From the NCBI GenBank assembly GCA_905479015.1, contig CAJQKV010000027.1:1-64000 (forward strand): DNA of 64,000 nt, given 5' to 3'. The notes beneath the pieces are model-generated. The model had not been told where the DNA came from. It saw only the letters and a program-made list of their open reading frames with translations, and did no database searches. A program made the translations under genes and the position numbers. Positions within the stretch are counted from its first letter, which is position 1. Each line of letters starts with the position of its first letter. This DNA comes from an uncultured Cyclobacteriaceae bacterium (GTDB taxonomy: Bacteria > Bacteroidota > Bacteroidia > Cytophagales > Cyclobacteriaceae). Positions 37,683 through 47,408 of this stretch are shown here, one piece after another.

Positions 37683-39475
37683 TGCTGAAAGGAATAACCA
37701 TATTGTTTTTATTATTGAATACTTTGATGGGCTTAGGGCAGTCTAATCCCAGAGATGAATTCAATGAAGCCAAAAGGTTGATGTCAAATCAACAGCTTAG
37801 ATCCGCAATGAGCGCTTTTGAAGTATTGAAAACTGACCCTCAGCTTGGTGTTTATGCCTATTTTTTTAAAGGTTTGTGTTACAGTAAGAACGCAGATTAT
37901 AACAGGGCCATTGACAATTGGGAGGTAATTGAAAAGGAATTCCCCAATTGGCCAGAACAAGACGAGGTGTTTTATTGGTTAACCTTAGCATATTTTGAGT
38001 TGAATGAATATGCTGCTGCTTTTAATTTTTTAGATCGTTATAATGCTTATGCCAGGGATTCGAAATTTTCATCAAGGGTAATCAACAAATACTGTTTGGA
38101 TTTATCCGTGACAGATTTGCTTGAACACAATAGAGCGCATCCCAATTATCGTCAATTGTCACTTATTTTGGCGAGAAAATTAATCATTGAAAAAGACTTA
38201 TCTGAATATGTACCCATCGTCAATCAATTGAAATCTAAATACAATTTCACCAATGAAAATTTAATTAATGGGAGTCTAAAAGATGAATATGCATCGTCTT
38301 ACGCGATTGCAGTGACTTTACCTTTCATGTTTGACTCCCTAGGAAATCCGAATACAGTCATCAGAAATAAAGTGATCATTGAATTTTATCAAGGTATGCT
38401 GCATGGACAATCTGTCCTTAGGTCTAAAGGTATCCAATTAAATTTTTATGATTTTGACACACAAAAGTCGAAAAGTACCACAGATACTTTGTTGCCTTAT
38501 TTGAATGAGGCAGATCTTATTGTGGGGCCTTTGTATGCAGGGCCTATCAGTAGCGTCAAATCTCTTTCAATAAAGGATAGTATCAATATTATCAATCCGT
38601 TTACCAACAACGAAGAATTCATTGGGGATAATCCTTTTGCTTTTATGTTCAAGCCCAAATCCAAAACTGTTGCTCTTAAGTTAGCTGAGTTTGTGGCTGA
38701 ATCTGACACCAACAAGAATGTCGCCATATTTTATCAAAATGATCGAGATTCAATATCAGGACAGGTTTATCGAGATTTTCTAGAGGGAAAAGGGTTTAAT
38801 ATATTGGGATTCAAACATTTGGATGAGAATAGTTCAAAGCTTCTGTTGGATGATTGGATAGAAACAAAGAAGGTATACTACACAAAAAATGACGCTGATT
38901 CAATTTCCGAAATATCAGGAAGAAAAATCATTTATGCGGATGAGGTAGCTGATTATTTAATTGATCAAGAAACGGGTAAATGGCTGGTTGCCTATGAAGA
39001 TAAATTTATTTTTCCAAAGGATTCTATCAATCATATGTTTATAGCTACCGAGTCAAGTACGGTCATCAATAACTTATTGGGAGCGCTCGTAAATCGTGAT
39101 GAAAAGGTGAGTGTTTACGGTTATGGTAATTGGTTTTTTGAGCGAACGGTAAACTATGAACTACTACAAAAACTTAATGTGAAGCTGGCGGTCGACGATT
39201 TTATTGATAAAGAGTCGTTAGTATATGAGCAATTCAGAGACGATTTTCTTTCTGAATTTCATCAGTCACCTTCAACTTATCATCAATTGGGCTATGAATT
39301 CATTATGTTCATTGGAGGTAAGTTGAATGAACATGGAAAATATTTCCAAAACAGTTTGAATATGGATTTGATGGAAGGATACCTCATGGAGGGAAATTGG
39401 TATCCAGGTACGCGAGATAATCAAGTAGTACCCATCATAGAAATGCAAGATTTTAGGCTTAAGCGATTGAATTAA
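37682..39475 (+). CDS. TPR plus periplasmic-binding-fold protein, LpoA-like architecture
   Basis: A 597-residue exported protein (signal peptide [20 protein letters not shown]). Residues about 25-180 form tetratricopeptide-like helices (for example YFFKGLCYSKNADYNRAIDNW), and about 200-597 a type-I periplasmic binding fold of the ABC amino-acid-receptor kind (ADLIVGPLYAGPISSVKSLS, NVAIFYQNDRDSISGQVYRD). The same TPR plus binding-fold pairing defines E. coli LpoA, the activator of the peptidoglycan synthase PBP1A. No lipobox and no transporter genes are adjacent. Coupled to guaA by TAATG and followed at once by hemL. Confidence 0.75.
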   Translation: MLKGITILFLLLNTLMGLGQSNPRDEFNEAKRLMSNQQLRSAMSAFEVLKTDPQLGVYAYFFKGLCYSKNADYNRAIDNWEVIEKEFPNWPEQDEVFYWLTLAYFELNEYAAAFNFLDRYNAYARDSKFSSRVINKYCLDLSVTDLLEHNRAHPNYRQLSLILARKLIIEKDLSEYVPIVNQLKSKYNFTNENLINGSLKDEYASSYAIAVTLPFMFDSLGNPNTVIRNKVIIEFYQGMLHGQSVLRSKGIQLNFYDFDTQKSKSTTDTLLPYLNEADLIVGPLYAGPISSVKSLSIKDSINIINPFTNNEEFIGDNPFAFMFKPKSKTVALKLAEFVAESDTNKNVAIFYQNDRDSISGQVYRDFLEGKGFNILGFKHLDENSSKLLLDDWIETKKVYYTKNDADSISEISGRKIIYADEVADYLIDQETGKWLVAYEDKFIFPKDSINHMFIATESSTVINNLLGALVNRDEKVSVYGYGNWFFERTVNYELLQKLNVKLAVDDFIDKESLVYEQFRDDFLSEFHQSPSTYHQLGYEFIMFIGGKLNEHGKYFQNSLNMDLMEGYLMEGNWYPGTRDNQVVPIIEMQDFRLKRLN

Positions 39476-40774
39476 ATGAACACCCGAAACAGTAAAGCAT
39501 TATTTGAGCGTGCAAAGACTTTGATACCTGGAGGCGTGAACTCACCAGTAAGGGCTTTTAAGTCGGTAGGAGGAGATCCTATTTTCATGTCTCGTGCCAA
39601 AGGAGCCTATTTATATGATGAAGATGACAATGCCTATATAGACCTCATCAACTCTTGGGGACCTATGATTTTAGGCCATGCCAACGAAGAAGTTGAAAAA
39701 GCCATTTTTGAAGCTGTGAAAAGTTCGACTTCATTTGGAGCTCCAGGTAGAAGAGAGGTGGAAATTGCTGAATTAATCATTGAAATGGTACCTTCCATTG
39801 AGAAAATTAGAATGGTCAATTCTGGAACGGAGGCTACGATGTCTGCCATTCGATTGGCCAGAGGTTATACTGGAAAGAATAAATTCATCAAGTTTGAGGG
39901 CTGTTACCACGGTCATGGAGATGCTTTTTTGGTGGCCGCAGGAAGTGGAGCAGCGACCTTGGGAGTTCCCGATAGCCCGGGAGTTACCAAGGGAACGAGT
40001 CGTGATACTTTATTGGCGCCATACAATGATTTGAGGGCTATTGATCGTGTGCTTGCCGAAAATGAAAATGAAATATGTGCTATTATTGTCGAACCTGTTG
40101 CGGGTAATATGGGTTGCGTACTTCCAAATGATGATTTTTTACAAGGCCTTAGAGCGAGATGTGATGCCCATAAAATATTATTAATTTTTGATGAAGTAAT
40201 GACCGGTTTTAGACTTTCGGCAGGCGGTGCACAGGAGTTGTTGGGAGTAAAGCCTGATCTCACCACCTTTGGAAAGATCATTGGGGGAGGGTTACCTGTC
40301 GGTGCCTATGGAGGTTCGAGAGAGATCATGAATCAAATAGCTCCAGAGGGACCGATTTATCAAGCGGGTACGTTGTCTGGGAATCCTGTAGCGATGGCTG
40401 CAGGAATGGCCATTTTGAGGAAATTACACGAACACCCAGAAATCTACAAACAAGTTGAACAGACAACACGCCAGATAACTACAGGCACAACCAAGATCTT
40501 ATCGCGTCAAGGCCTCAAGTATACGATCAACCAGATAGGGAGTATGTACAGTTTATTCTTCACGGATCAGAAGGTGACGAATTTTGAAACAGCCAAGAGT
40601 ACCGACACCCAATTGTTTGGTGCCTATTTTCGTGGAATGTTGTCCCGAGGCATCTACTTAGCACCCAGTCAATTCGAATCGCTTTTTATTTCCAATGTCA
40701 TTCAATCTGCTGAAGTGGCTGCTATTTTAAGGGCGACAGAGGAAGTATTGTTGGAGATGCATGAAATGAAATAG
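39476..40774 (+). CDS. hemL: Glutamate-1-semialdehyde 2,1-aminomutase
   Basis: A 432-residue class III PLP enzyme making 5-aminolevulinate for haem in the C5 pathway. Specific signatures: LIPGGVNSPVRAFKSVGG near the N-terminus, NSGTEATMSAIRLARG, GCYHGHGDAFLVAAGSG, and the PLP Lys in TFGKIIGGGLPVGAYGG (about residue 265). The ATG immediately follows the stop of the preceding gene. Confidence 0.96.
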   Translation: MNTRNSKALFERAKTLIPGGVNSPVRAFKSVGGDPIFMSRAKGAYLYDEDDNAYIDLINSWGPMILGHANEEVEKAIFEAVKSSTSFGAPGRREVEIAELIIEMVPSIEKIRMVNSGTEATMSAIRLARGYTGKNKFIKFEGCYHGHGDAFLVAAGSGAATLGVPDSPGVTKGTSRDTLLAPYNDLRAIDRVLAENENEICAIIVEPVAGNMGCVLPNDDFLQGLRARCDAHKILLIFDEVMTGFRLSAGGAQELLGVKPDLTTFGKIIGGGLPVGAYGGSREIMNQIAPEGPIYQAGTLSGNPVAMAAGMAILRKLHEHPEIYKQVEQTTRQITTGTTKILSRQGLKYTINQIGSMYSLFFTDQKVTNFETAKSTDTQLFGAYFRGMLSRGIYLAPSQFESLFISNVIQSAEVAAILRATEEVLLEMHEMK

Positions 40775-40805
40775 TTTTTTTCAATGGGACTCATTGTTCG
40801 TGGCA

Positions 40806-41693
40806 TCATTGAATATTGCCAATGATATGTAGGCAATGAGGAATAATCTTTATGTTAAGCTTTTGCTTCATAGTCAAAGATTCGCCATCTAATTGTACGT
40901 GCTCAGTAGGTGAGGTTATGACTATTTTTTTTAATTTATGCATATCAACGAATTTGCTTTTGAGCAAGCTTTTATTAAAAAGGCGAAAAATCATTAGGGG
41001 TGCATAATAAACAGGAAATGCTTTAATGACGATCAATCGCAAAAAGCCATCGTCCAACTTGGACTGGGGTGACACATAAGCATTATTTCCATATTGGTTT
41101 GAATTCGCTATGGTCACTGCCAAGGCGTTCACCTCAATGATTTGGTCATTGATCTCTAATTTATATTTTTTTATTTTGTATTTAAATAATTCTTGGACGG
41201 TAATTTTGGCATAAGTTAAAAAACCTCGAGTAGTTGCAGTTGAAAATTTCCAAGCGACATGGGCATCAAACCCAGTCCCAGCCGTAGATAAAAAACAGTG
41301 CCCATTCATCTTAGCGACATCCATTTTTATAGGCTGTTGATAAGAATTAATTAACTCAATGGCGCCCTTAAAATTCAATGGAATATTTAAATGTCGCGCC
41401 AGTCCATTACCAGATCCGGCAGGTATAATACCAAATACTACTGGGGAATTAATCAATGAGGCACCTATCTGATTGACAGAACCATCCCCACCTACGGCTA
41501 TTATAATGTCAAAGTGCGCTTGCTGCTGGAGGATAATCTCCTCTGCATGCTTAGGGTGTGTTGTGAACACGAGCTCAAATGAAAACTTGAATTTATCTAA
41601 GTAACGTTCGATTACACCACCTATGTTTTTTTGTTTCCCACTACCTGAAATAGGATTAATTACAAACAAAATTTTCTTAGGTAATTGACTCAT
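40806..41693 (-). CDS. Diacylglycerol/lipid kinase family protein (YegS-like)
   Basis: A 295-residue protein of the DAGK catalytic family. Seen are FVINPISGSGKQKN, the nucleotide motif VGGDGSVNQIGASLI (about residues 65-79), IIPAGSGNGLARHLNIP, GTGFDAHVAWKF and the C-terminal LDGESLTMKQKLNIKIIP. Probably phosphorylates a membrane lipid or a sphingoid-type base; the substrate is unknown. Confidence 0.9.
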   Translation of the reverse strand: MSQLPKKILFVINPISGSGKQKNIGGVIERYLDKFKFSFELVFTTHPKHAEEIILQQQAHFDIIIAVGGDGSVNQIGASLINSPVVFGIIPAGSGNGLARHLNIPLNFKGAIELINSYQQPIKMDVAKMNGHCFLSTAGTGFDAHVAWKFSTATTRGFLTYAKITVQELFKYKIKKYKLEINDQIIEVNALAVTIANSNQYGNNAYVSPQSKLDDGFLRLIVIKAFPVYYAPLMIFRLFNKSLLKSKFVDMHKLKKIVITSPTEHVQLDGESLTMKQKLNIKIIPHCLHIIGNIQ

Positions 41694-41814
41694 CTTAAAT
41701 GTTCAGTGGTACTGGGTGCTCAAGGGGTTTACTGATTACTTGCTGATAATAAAGGCTTTTTGTTTAATGACTTATATCTTGATCTGAGGGGAAATTTGCC
41801 ATTCAATAATTCGA

Positions 41815-41979
41815 TTATGAATTGGGATGGTAATACTTATTTACTACAAAACTAATCCCCCAAATGCCAAGTGCAATAAATGTATAGAATATTTGATTCT
41901 CTGGTGTTCTCATGGAGAATAAAAAGGTGATCATCGAAAGTGAGATTAAGATCCAAACCAGAGTCTTTTTACTAAGCAT
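41815..41979 (-). CDS. Small two-span membrane protein coupled to kdsB
   Basis: A 54-residue frame from ATG 41979 to TAA 41815. The product starts MLSKKTLVWILISLSMITF, has a second hydrophobic span (FYTFIALGIWGISFVV) and ends KYYHPNS. The ATG lies inside the end of kdsB (ATGCTTAG), an 8-base overlap typical of translational coupling. The regular Lys-rich start, two clean membrane segments and basic tail favour a real gene. No family is recognised. Confidence 0.65.
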   Translation of the reverse strand: MLSKKTLVWILISLSMITFLFSMRTPENQIFYTFIALGIWGISFVVNKYYHPNS

Positions 41980-42715
41980 CAGCTTTCATTTTAGCGATTA
42001 AATGATGTAAATCTTCTGGCGTATCAATTCCTGTAGATTCAAAATGGGTTTCGGCCGTTTTGATTTTAAATCCATTTTCGAGCCACCGCAGTTGCTCCAA
42101 GGATTCTATCTTTTCAAGTGCACTTTCGTTTAAGTTCACTATTTGAGACAACACCGACGTACGATAAGCATAGATGCCGATATGTTTCCAATAAACTTTG
42201 TTTGAGGGCAGCGTGGTCGCTTTAGTCATAGACCGATCAAAAGGTATGGGACTTCGACTGAAATAAAGGGCATGATCATCTAGGGATTTTACCACTTTTA
42301 CGAGGTTGGGATTCCCGAGGTCACTGGGATCTTTAATGCGCTTAATCAAGGTCGCCAAATCAGTATCTGAGCTTATTAGGGAACATAATTCATCAATTTG
42401 ATCTGGATGAATGAAGGGTTCATCTCCTTGAATGTTTACCACAAATTGAGCCTGTAGTGATTGGGCTACTTCGAGACATCTTTCAGTACCATTTTTATGA
42501 TGTTTTGCTGTCATGACCACGGATCCCCCAAAGCTTTTAACCTCTTCAAAAATTCTTTGATCATCAGTGGCGACCACTAAATGATTCAGTTGCTTAGATT
42601 TTTTCGCCTGTTCATAAACCCTTTGAATCATGGTTTTACCCATAATGTCAATTAATGATTTCCCTGGAAAACGGGTAGATTCATAGCGTGAAGGGATGAT
42701 GCCAAGAACTTTCAT
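41972..42715 (-). CDS. kdsB: 3-deoxy-manno-octulosonate cytidylyltransferase
   Basis: A 247-residue enzyme that makes CMP-Kdo for lipopolysaccharide core synthesis. Signatures are GIIPSRYESTRFPGKSL at the N-terminus, VVATDDQRI, VVMTAKHHKNGTERC and VNIQGDEPFI. Its ATG overlaps the NfeD gene stop (ATGA), and it overlaps the small membrane-protein gene at its 3' end. Presence of kdsB supports a Gram-negative envelope with Kdo. Confidence 0.95.
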   Translation of the reverse strand: MKVLGIIPSRYESTRFPGKSLIDIMGKTMIQRVYEQAKKSKQLNHLVVATDDQRIFEEVKSFGGSVVMTAKHHKNGTERCLEVAQSLQAQFVVNIQGDEPFIHPDQIDELCSLISSDTDLATLIKRIKDPSDLGNPNLVKVVKSLDDHALYFSRSPIPFDRSMTKATTLPSNKVYWKHIGIYAYRTSVLSQIVNLNESALEKIESLEQLRWLENGFKIKTAETHFESTGIDTPEDLHHLIAKMKADA

Positions 42716-44058
42716 GGTGCTGATTTTTGAACTTTTAAGGAAGTACCCTCTGAGGCAATTACTATGATTTTTTCACCTTTCTCGAGGTATTCACCTCGGG
42801 TATAGGCATCATAAACGGTATCGTCAATCATGATACGTCCACTGGGGCGCATAATACTTACTACGGTTCCGATGGAGCCAATGAGTGATTTATTGTAGAA
42901 ACTGGAGGTATATCCCGTGGAAGTATCTTGTACGTCTGTAAGAGCAAATCGGTTGAAAAAAGAAGTTTTGGTTAATCTTGCACCCAATAAGATCATCATG
43001 AATAGAGCCCCTAAAAATCCAACGAGACTGGTAATGAGGGCATTATTTAGCAGAGAAGCTTCTATTAAATCAAAATTAAGACCGTCATTATTGATCATGA
43101 CCAAGGTGAGAGATCCTATCGTAAAGGTCAATCCTAAGATGCCGGGGAGTCCAAATCCGGGGATCACAAAAACTTCAAGTGCGATTAATAATAGACCCAC
43201 AAAAAAAACAATGATTTCCCAATTTTCAGCCAAGCCATTGAGGTAGTAGGGGGTGAAATAAAGAAGCGCTGCTACCATTGAGGCAACAATGGGAAACCCA
43301 ATGCCAGGAGATTGAAGCTCAAAATATAAGCCTCCCAAGATCAGTAATATGAGCACTCCACTCACGGCAGGATTTAGAAAAAGAGCAATGAATCGTTCGC
43401 TCCAATCAAGTTCAAAGAGGGTTATATCGTATTGGGCGACACCTGATCTGAGCATAATATCGGAGACGCCTTCCACTTCGGCTTCACAAAACCCGTATTC
43501 TATGGCTTCAGAAACGGAAAAAGTCAAAACCTTACCGTCTTTGATCAGCGAATCTAAACGGATTTCTTCATCTACCATGGCCTCAGCAATCTCCGGATTT
43601 CTTCCCTTAGCCTCTGCGGTAGATCTCATGATGGATCTCATATAAGATTGATATTTATCAGGCGCCGCTTCACCTTCACCCGTAACGACGGTTGCGGCGC
43701 CGATACTTGATCCTGTTGACATATAAATGCTGTCACAAGCGATGGAGATCAAAGCACCTGCTGAGGCGGCATCCTTATTGATAAATGCATAAACGGGTCT
43801 TTCGTAGTTGAGTATGGCTGTTCTAATTTCATCAGCATCGGTCAAAGCACCACCGTAAGTATCCAGTTCGAGAATGATATAATCCACATTCATTTCAGTG
43901 GCCTTTTCCAATCCCAATGAAACATATCGATTGCTTCTTGGATCAATATCGCTGGTGACCTTCAAATGAAGTATCTGCGGTGTCTTTTCTTGACCGAATA
44001 TCAAAGCGCTCGATAAGCAAGCAAGGATTGCTATGAAAACATGTTTGAAGTTTGGCAT
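42712..44058 (-). CDS. NfeD-family membrane serine protease (ClpP-class)
   Basis: A 448-residue long-form NfeD/STOPP protein. A signal peptide (cut near IFGQ) precedes a ClpP/SppA-type domain with the serine motif INKDAASAGALISIACD (about residues 92-108) and a downstream Lys in LIKDGKVLT. Four or five membrane spans (about 230-350) and a C-terminal OB-fold NfeD domain (IGTVVSIMRPSGRIMIDD) follow. Homologues cleave membrane stomatins; no stomatin gene adjoins here. Confidence 0.9.
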   Translation of the reverse strand: MPNFKHVFIAILACLSSALIFGQEKTPQILHLKVTSDIDPRSNRYVSLGLEKATEMNVDYIILELDTYGGALTDADEIRTAILNYERPVYAFINKDAASAGALISIACDSIYMSTGSSIGAATVVTGEGEAAPDKYQSYMRSIMRSTAEAKGRNPEIAEAMVDEEIRLDSLIKDGKVLTFSVSEAIEYGFCEAEVEGVSDIMLRSGVAQYDITLFELDWSERFIALFLNPAVSGVLILLILGGLYFELQSPGIGFPIVASMVAALLYFTPYYLNGLAENWEIIVFFVGLLLIALEVFVIPGFGLPGILGLTFTIGSLTLVMINNDGLNFDLIEASLLNNALITSLVGFLGALFMMILLGARLTKTSFFNRFALTDVQDTSTGYTSSFYNKSLIGSIGTVVSIMRPSGRIMIDDTVYDAYTRGEYLEKGEKIIVIASEGTSLKVQKSAP

Positions 44059-44078
44059 TGATCTTGTTGGGGTTAAAT

Positions 44079-44849
44079 TTGTTTAAAATTACAACACAGA
44101 AATTGAATTTAACATCAGATGTCGGTTTTTCATGGAAATTCACAGATCCTATTTGGTTAATCAAGGTGGATCAAGTTGACTCCCAATTGGGAATTGAACT
44201 GCGTACTGAAGAGACGATGGAGCATTATTTTGCGGTGATCCATGTACACTCGTATGAAGTTACTAAGATTAAGATCCCTATTAAAATTGATTGGTGGTCT
44301 ACCTTATTGGGTATCAAGGGGAATCAGCTGATCATAGGTGTGTACCAAAATCAACGTAATCCAGGGCCTATTACTTTGATGCGATACGATTGGAAAAGTA
44401 ATGTGATTTTAGAGGAGATTACCAATTTTCAGTTGCATGAATTGACAGATACCTTTATCAAAGGCAAGGTGCTGAAGGAAGAGGGGTTTGAATTTCTTGA
44501 GATTTCATTGGGGGAGGAGAAAAATATGGAAGAAATTTCTTTGCCTACTATTTTCTCATCTAAGTCATCCGCTTTTGATACCGTCGCCGCGTACTTGAGG
44601 CGAAAAAATCTAGAACCGAAAGAAGAAGTAGCTTATTTAGAGATTAATGATCATATTTTGATTCTCTATTATCTTCAAAATGAGGAGCTGATGGATAAGC
44701 ATTTATTGTGGTTGAAGGAAGAAAAGGTCGTCCATGAATTTATTTTGGATGATCAGGTCAATGGGATATCAGCAGAAAGTTTCATGGTCTTGGGAAAGAA
44801 GCTCATATTTGTTCAAAATAGAAAAAATATCAAAATTTATGATTTATAG
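44079..44849 (+). CDS. DUF4905-like protein
   Basis: About 256 residues of unknown function that resemble the DUF4905 proteins of Cytophagales. Near the N-terminus is GFSWKFTDPIWLIKVD; the rest is beta-rich with Trp/Tyr, repeating in short blades (IIGVYQNQRNPGPITLMRYD), which suggests a propeller-like fold. No signal peptide is clear. No ATG fits: the frame opens with TTG 44052 overlapping the divergent NfeD gene, and TTG 44079 is used here. It overlaps the LysM gene by 11 bases. Confidence 0.65.
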   Translation: MFKITTQKLNLTSDVGFSWKFTDPIWLIKVDQVDSQLGIELRTEETMEHYFAVIHVHSYEVTKIKIPIKIDWWSTLLGIKGNQLIIGVYQNQRNPGPITLMRYDWKSNVILEEITNFQLHELTDTFIKGKVLKEEGFEFLEISLGEEKNMEEISLPTIFSSKSSAFDTVAAYLRRKNLEPKEEVAYLEINDHILILYYLQNEELMDKHLLWLKEEKVVHEFILDDQVNGISAESFMVLGKKLIFVQNRKNIKIYDL

Positions 44850-45900
44850 AGTCTGTTTTTTTTGTGTTTTGTTGGTTTCGATGCTTACCGGTCATTCCTA
44901 CGATTCTTTGAACGTACTACAGCGGGCAGACAGCCTTTTTATTATTCATGAGGTTAAAAGCGGAGAAACCGTCTATTCTCTAGCCAAAAAGTATCATATA
45001 ACGTCAGATGACCTTATTCGACAGAATAGTTTAAAAAGCAATGCTTTGGATATCGGACAAGTATTGGAAATACAATACAATAAAGATTTGGAGAAGGACT
45101 CAGAGATTCTTTCAGGACCACAAGATGGGCAGCATGAAGTAGCTTTGGGTGAAACCTTGTATGCCATTGCCAAAAAATACCACCTTTCTTTGGATACACT
45201 TAGGAAAATGAACCCACTGACAGCAGATGAGTTATCGGTAGGTCAGTATCTCTTGATCAAAGAGACACCTGCCGTGAATGATGTAAAAGACTCATCAAGC
45301 CAAGTTTTAAAAGAAGAAATAAAGGAAGTGGATCCTCCTTCTGACAGTATATCAACAGAGATAATTGAATCTGAAATTGAGCTTGATTCTTATATTTATT
45401 ATGTCCAAAATGGTGAAAATATGGAAGAAATTGCAGCAAAATTCAATATTTCGAGGGATAGCATCAAATCCTATAATAATTTAAGAAATAATAGGTTGAA
45501 AACAGGTCAAAAGCTCCTTTTCCCCCCCGCTATGATTAACGATGGTACGATCATGAAAATCAGTAAAGTTCCGGATTATGTATCCACCGAATATGGATCA
45601 AAAATGATTTTGAAAGAGGTTGGAGGTGTCAAAAAGTATACTGAGGAGGGATTGGTTATGAAAATTGATTCGGAATTGAATACGCCAAAATATCTTGCTT
45701 TACATAGGAATTTGAGCATAGGCACTATTTTTGAAGTGATCAATTTAATGAACAATCAAAATGCCTATGTGCGTGTGGTAGGCCGCTTACCCGATACAGG
45801 ATTAAATCAAAGGGTAATGTTACGTCTTACGGCGTCTGTATTTGAAAATTTAGGCATCTTGGATCAACAAGCACGAATGAAAATAATTTATTATAGGTAG
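44839..45900 (+). CDS. LysM-domain protein with C-terminal double-psi barrel
   Basis: A 353-residue secreted protein. ATG 44839 (MIYRVCFFCVLLVSMLTG, a good signal peptide) is preferred to the upstream frame start at 44734, which reads through the preceding gene. Three LysM peptidoglycan-binding domains follow at about 36-78 (VKSGETVYSLAKKYHI), 96-140 (VALGETLYAIAKKYHLS) and 185-230 (VQNGENMEEIAAKFNIS), then an RlpA-like barrel (about 255-353). It probably binds or trims the cell wall. Confidence 0.85.
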   Translation: MIYRVCFFCVLLVSMLTGHSYDSLNVLQRADSLFIIHEVKSGETVYSLAKKYHITSDDLIRQNSLKSNALDIGQVLEIQYNKDLEKDSEILSGPQDGQHEVALGETLYAIAKKYHLSLDTLRKMNPLTADELSVGQYLLIKETPAVNDVKDSSSQVLKEEIKEVDPPSDSISTEIIESEIELDSYIYYVQNGENMEEIAAKFNISRDSIKSYNNLRNNRLKTGQKLLFPPAMINDGTIMKISKVPDYVSTEYGSKMILKEVGGVKKYTEEGLVMKIDSELNTPKYLALHRNLSIGTIFEVINLMNNQNAYVRVVGRLPDTGLNQRVMLRLTASVFENLGILDQQARMKIIYYR

Positions 45901-45904
45901 ATCA

Positions 45905-46666
45905 GTGGATTTTACAAACCTTAAGTATTTTTTGGATGAGAAAGTTGCCTATTACAATACACCTGACTTTATTGCTGAAGATCCCATTAGCATACCCCAT
46001 GAATATTCAAAGCGACAAGATATTGAGATCGCTGGCTTATTTTCCGCCGTTTTTTCCTGGGGATTGCGAAAGACCATCATAAAAAAATGCCATGAATTGT
46101 TTGAGCTCATGGACAATGATCCCTATGATTTTATTATGAATCATTCCTCTGATGATTTAAAACCTTTTTTAAAATTCAAACACCGTACATTTAATGCCAC
46201 AGATACCCTTTATTTCGTACATTGGCTACGATGGTATTACAGAAAAGAGGACAGTTTAGAGACCGCCTTTATTTATAAAGATTCAAGTATGAAAGCGGCG
46301 CTCACCGGTTTCCATCATTTGTTTTTTTCTTTGCCTGAAGCATCTCATCGCTCACGCAAGCACATCTCTACGCCTGAAAGAAATTCTGCTTGTAAGCGAT
46401 TGAATATGTACCTAAGATGGATGGTACGTGATGATGATCAGGGAGTAGATTTTGGGCTATGGAAAAATCTAAAGCCTGCGCATTTAATTTGTCCATGTGA
46501 TTTACACGTCGATCGCATTGCCCGTAAGTTTAAACTGATTACTAGAAAACAGACCGATTGGCGTACGGCTATTGAACTCACTGAAAATCTCAAAAAAATG
46601 GACCCTGTCGATCCTATCAAATATGATTTTGCTCTTTTTGGCTTGGGAGTTATAGAAAAGTTCTAG
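45905..46666 (+). CDS. TIGR02757/DUF2400 family protein
   Basis: A 253-residue protein of the Bacteroidota-wide TIGR02757 family, related in its helical fold to HhH-type DNA glycosylases. Characteristic are DPISIPHEYSKRQDIEIAGL, LFSAVFSWGLRKTII, and near the end CPCDLHVDRIARKFKLI and DPVDPIKYDFALFGLGV. Activity unknown. It starts with GTG at 45905, preceded by an AGGTAG ribosome site. Confidence 0.85.
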   Translation: MDFTNLKYFLDEKVAYYNTPDFIAEDPISIPHEYSKRQDIEIAGLFSAVFSWGLRKTIIKKCHELFELMDNDPYDFIMNHSSDDLKPFLKFKHRTFNATDTLYFVHWLRWYYRKEDSLETAFIYKDSSMKAALTGFHHLFFSLPEASHRSRKHISTPERNSACKRLNMYLRWMVRDDDQGVDFGLWKNLKPAHLICPCDLHVDRIARKFKLITRKQTDWRTAIELTENLKKMDPVDPIKYDFALFGLGVIEKF

Positions 46667-46669
46667 CTC

Positions 46670-47320
46670 TTATTTACCCCAAGTTTCAGGGGAGGCCCGC
46701 CAACTTTGTAGCGTTGCCGCATCGGACGCATCTATAAAACCTCTTGCGAGAGCCAGATCAATCAATAAGCTATATTCACTGAGATAAACGAGTTCCACCG
46801 ACTTGTCGATGAAATTTTGCTGTGCAATGGGAAAGCCGTAATTGAATATAGCCGTCATACCCAACACTTCTATGTTTTGGCCACGCAAAGCATCTACAGC
46901 AGCTAAAGAACTGCCGCCGCTGGAAATTAAGTCTTCTAAAACTACTACTTTTTGTCCTTCAGAAAACGCTCCTTCTATTTGATTGGTACGACCATGAGAT
47001 TTTGAACTTGAACGAACGTAAATGAAGGGTAATCCCAAGGCATCTGCCAATAATGCTCCTTGGGGAATACCCGCAGTAGCAACCCCTGCAATTGCCTCAG
47101 CAGTAGGATAATGTTCCTTTACCAGATCACAAAAGGCCAACTTGATGTTATTTCTCACCTCTGGAAAAGATAAGCTGAGCCGATTATCACAATAGATAGG
47201 TGATTTCCAGCCTGATGCCCAAGTAAAAGGGGCATGGGGTTGTAATTTTATGGCATTGATTTCTAATAATTGACGCGCAATCGTTAAGCCTAATTTTTTT
47301 TTAAAGCAGTGGTAACGCAT
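46670..47320 (-). CDS. pyrE: Orotate phosphoribosyltransferase
   Basis: A 216-residue enzyme of pyrimidine synthesis that joins orotate and PRPP. The PRPP motif is VVVLEDLISSGGSSLAAVD (about residues 117-135) and the orotate region FTWASGWKSPIYCDNR (about 32-47); IAGVATAGIPQGALLA lies between. It converges with the TIGR02757 gene, leaving 3 bp between stops. Confidence 0.95.
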   Translation of the reverse strand: MRYHCFKKKLGLTIARQLLEINAIKLQPHAPFTWASGWKSPIYCDNRLSLSFPEVRNNIKLAFCDLVKEHYPTAEAIAGVATAGIPQGALLADALGLPFIYVRSSSKSHGRTNQIEGAFSEGQKVVVLEDLISSGGSSLAAVDALRGQNIEVLGMTAIFNYGFPIAQQNFIDKSVELVYLSEYSLLIDLALARGFIDASDAATLQSWRASPETWGK

Positions 47321-47408
47321 TTGATGGTATTAATATTATATGATCACATTATGTTGCAAATGTGCTAGGATAAAAGCATAATTACATAATTATTGATAGA
47401 TAATATTA

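Noticed and set aside
37682-39475. Amino-acid ABC transporter receptor
   Set aside because: No permease or ATPase gene is adjacent and an N-terminal TPR domain is fused; an LpoA-like reading fits better.
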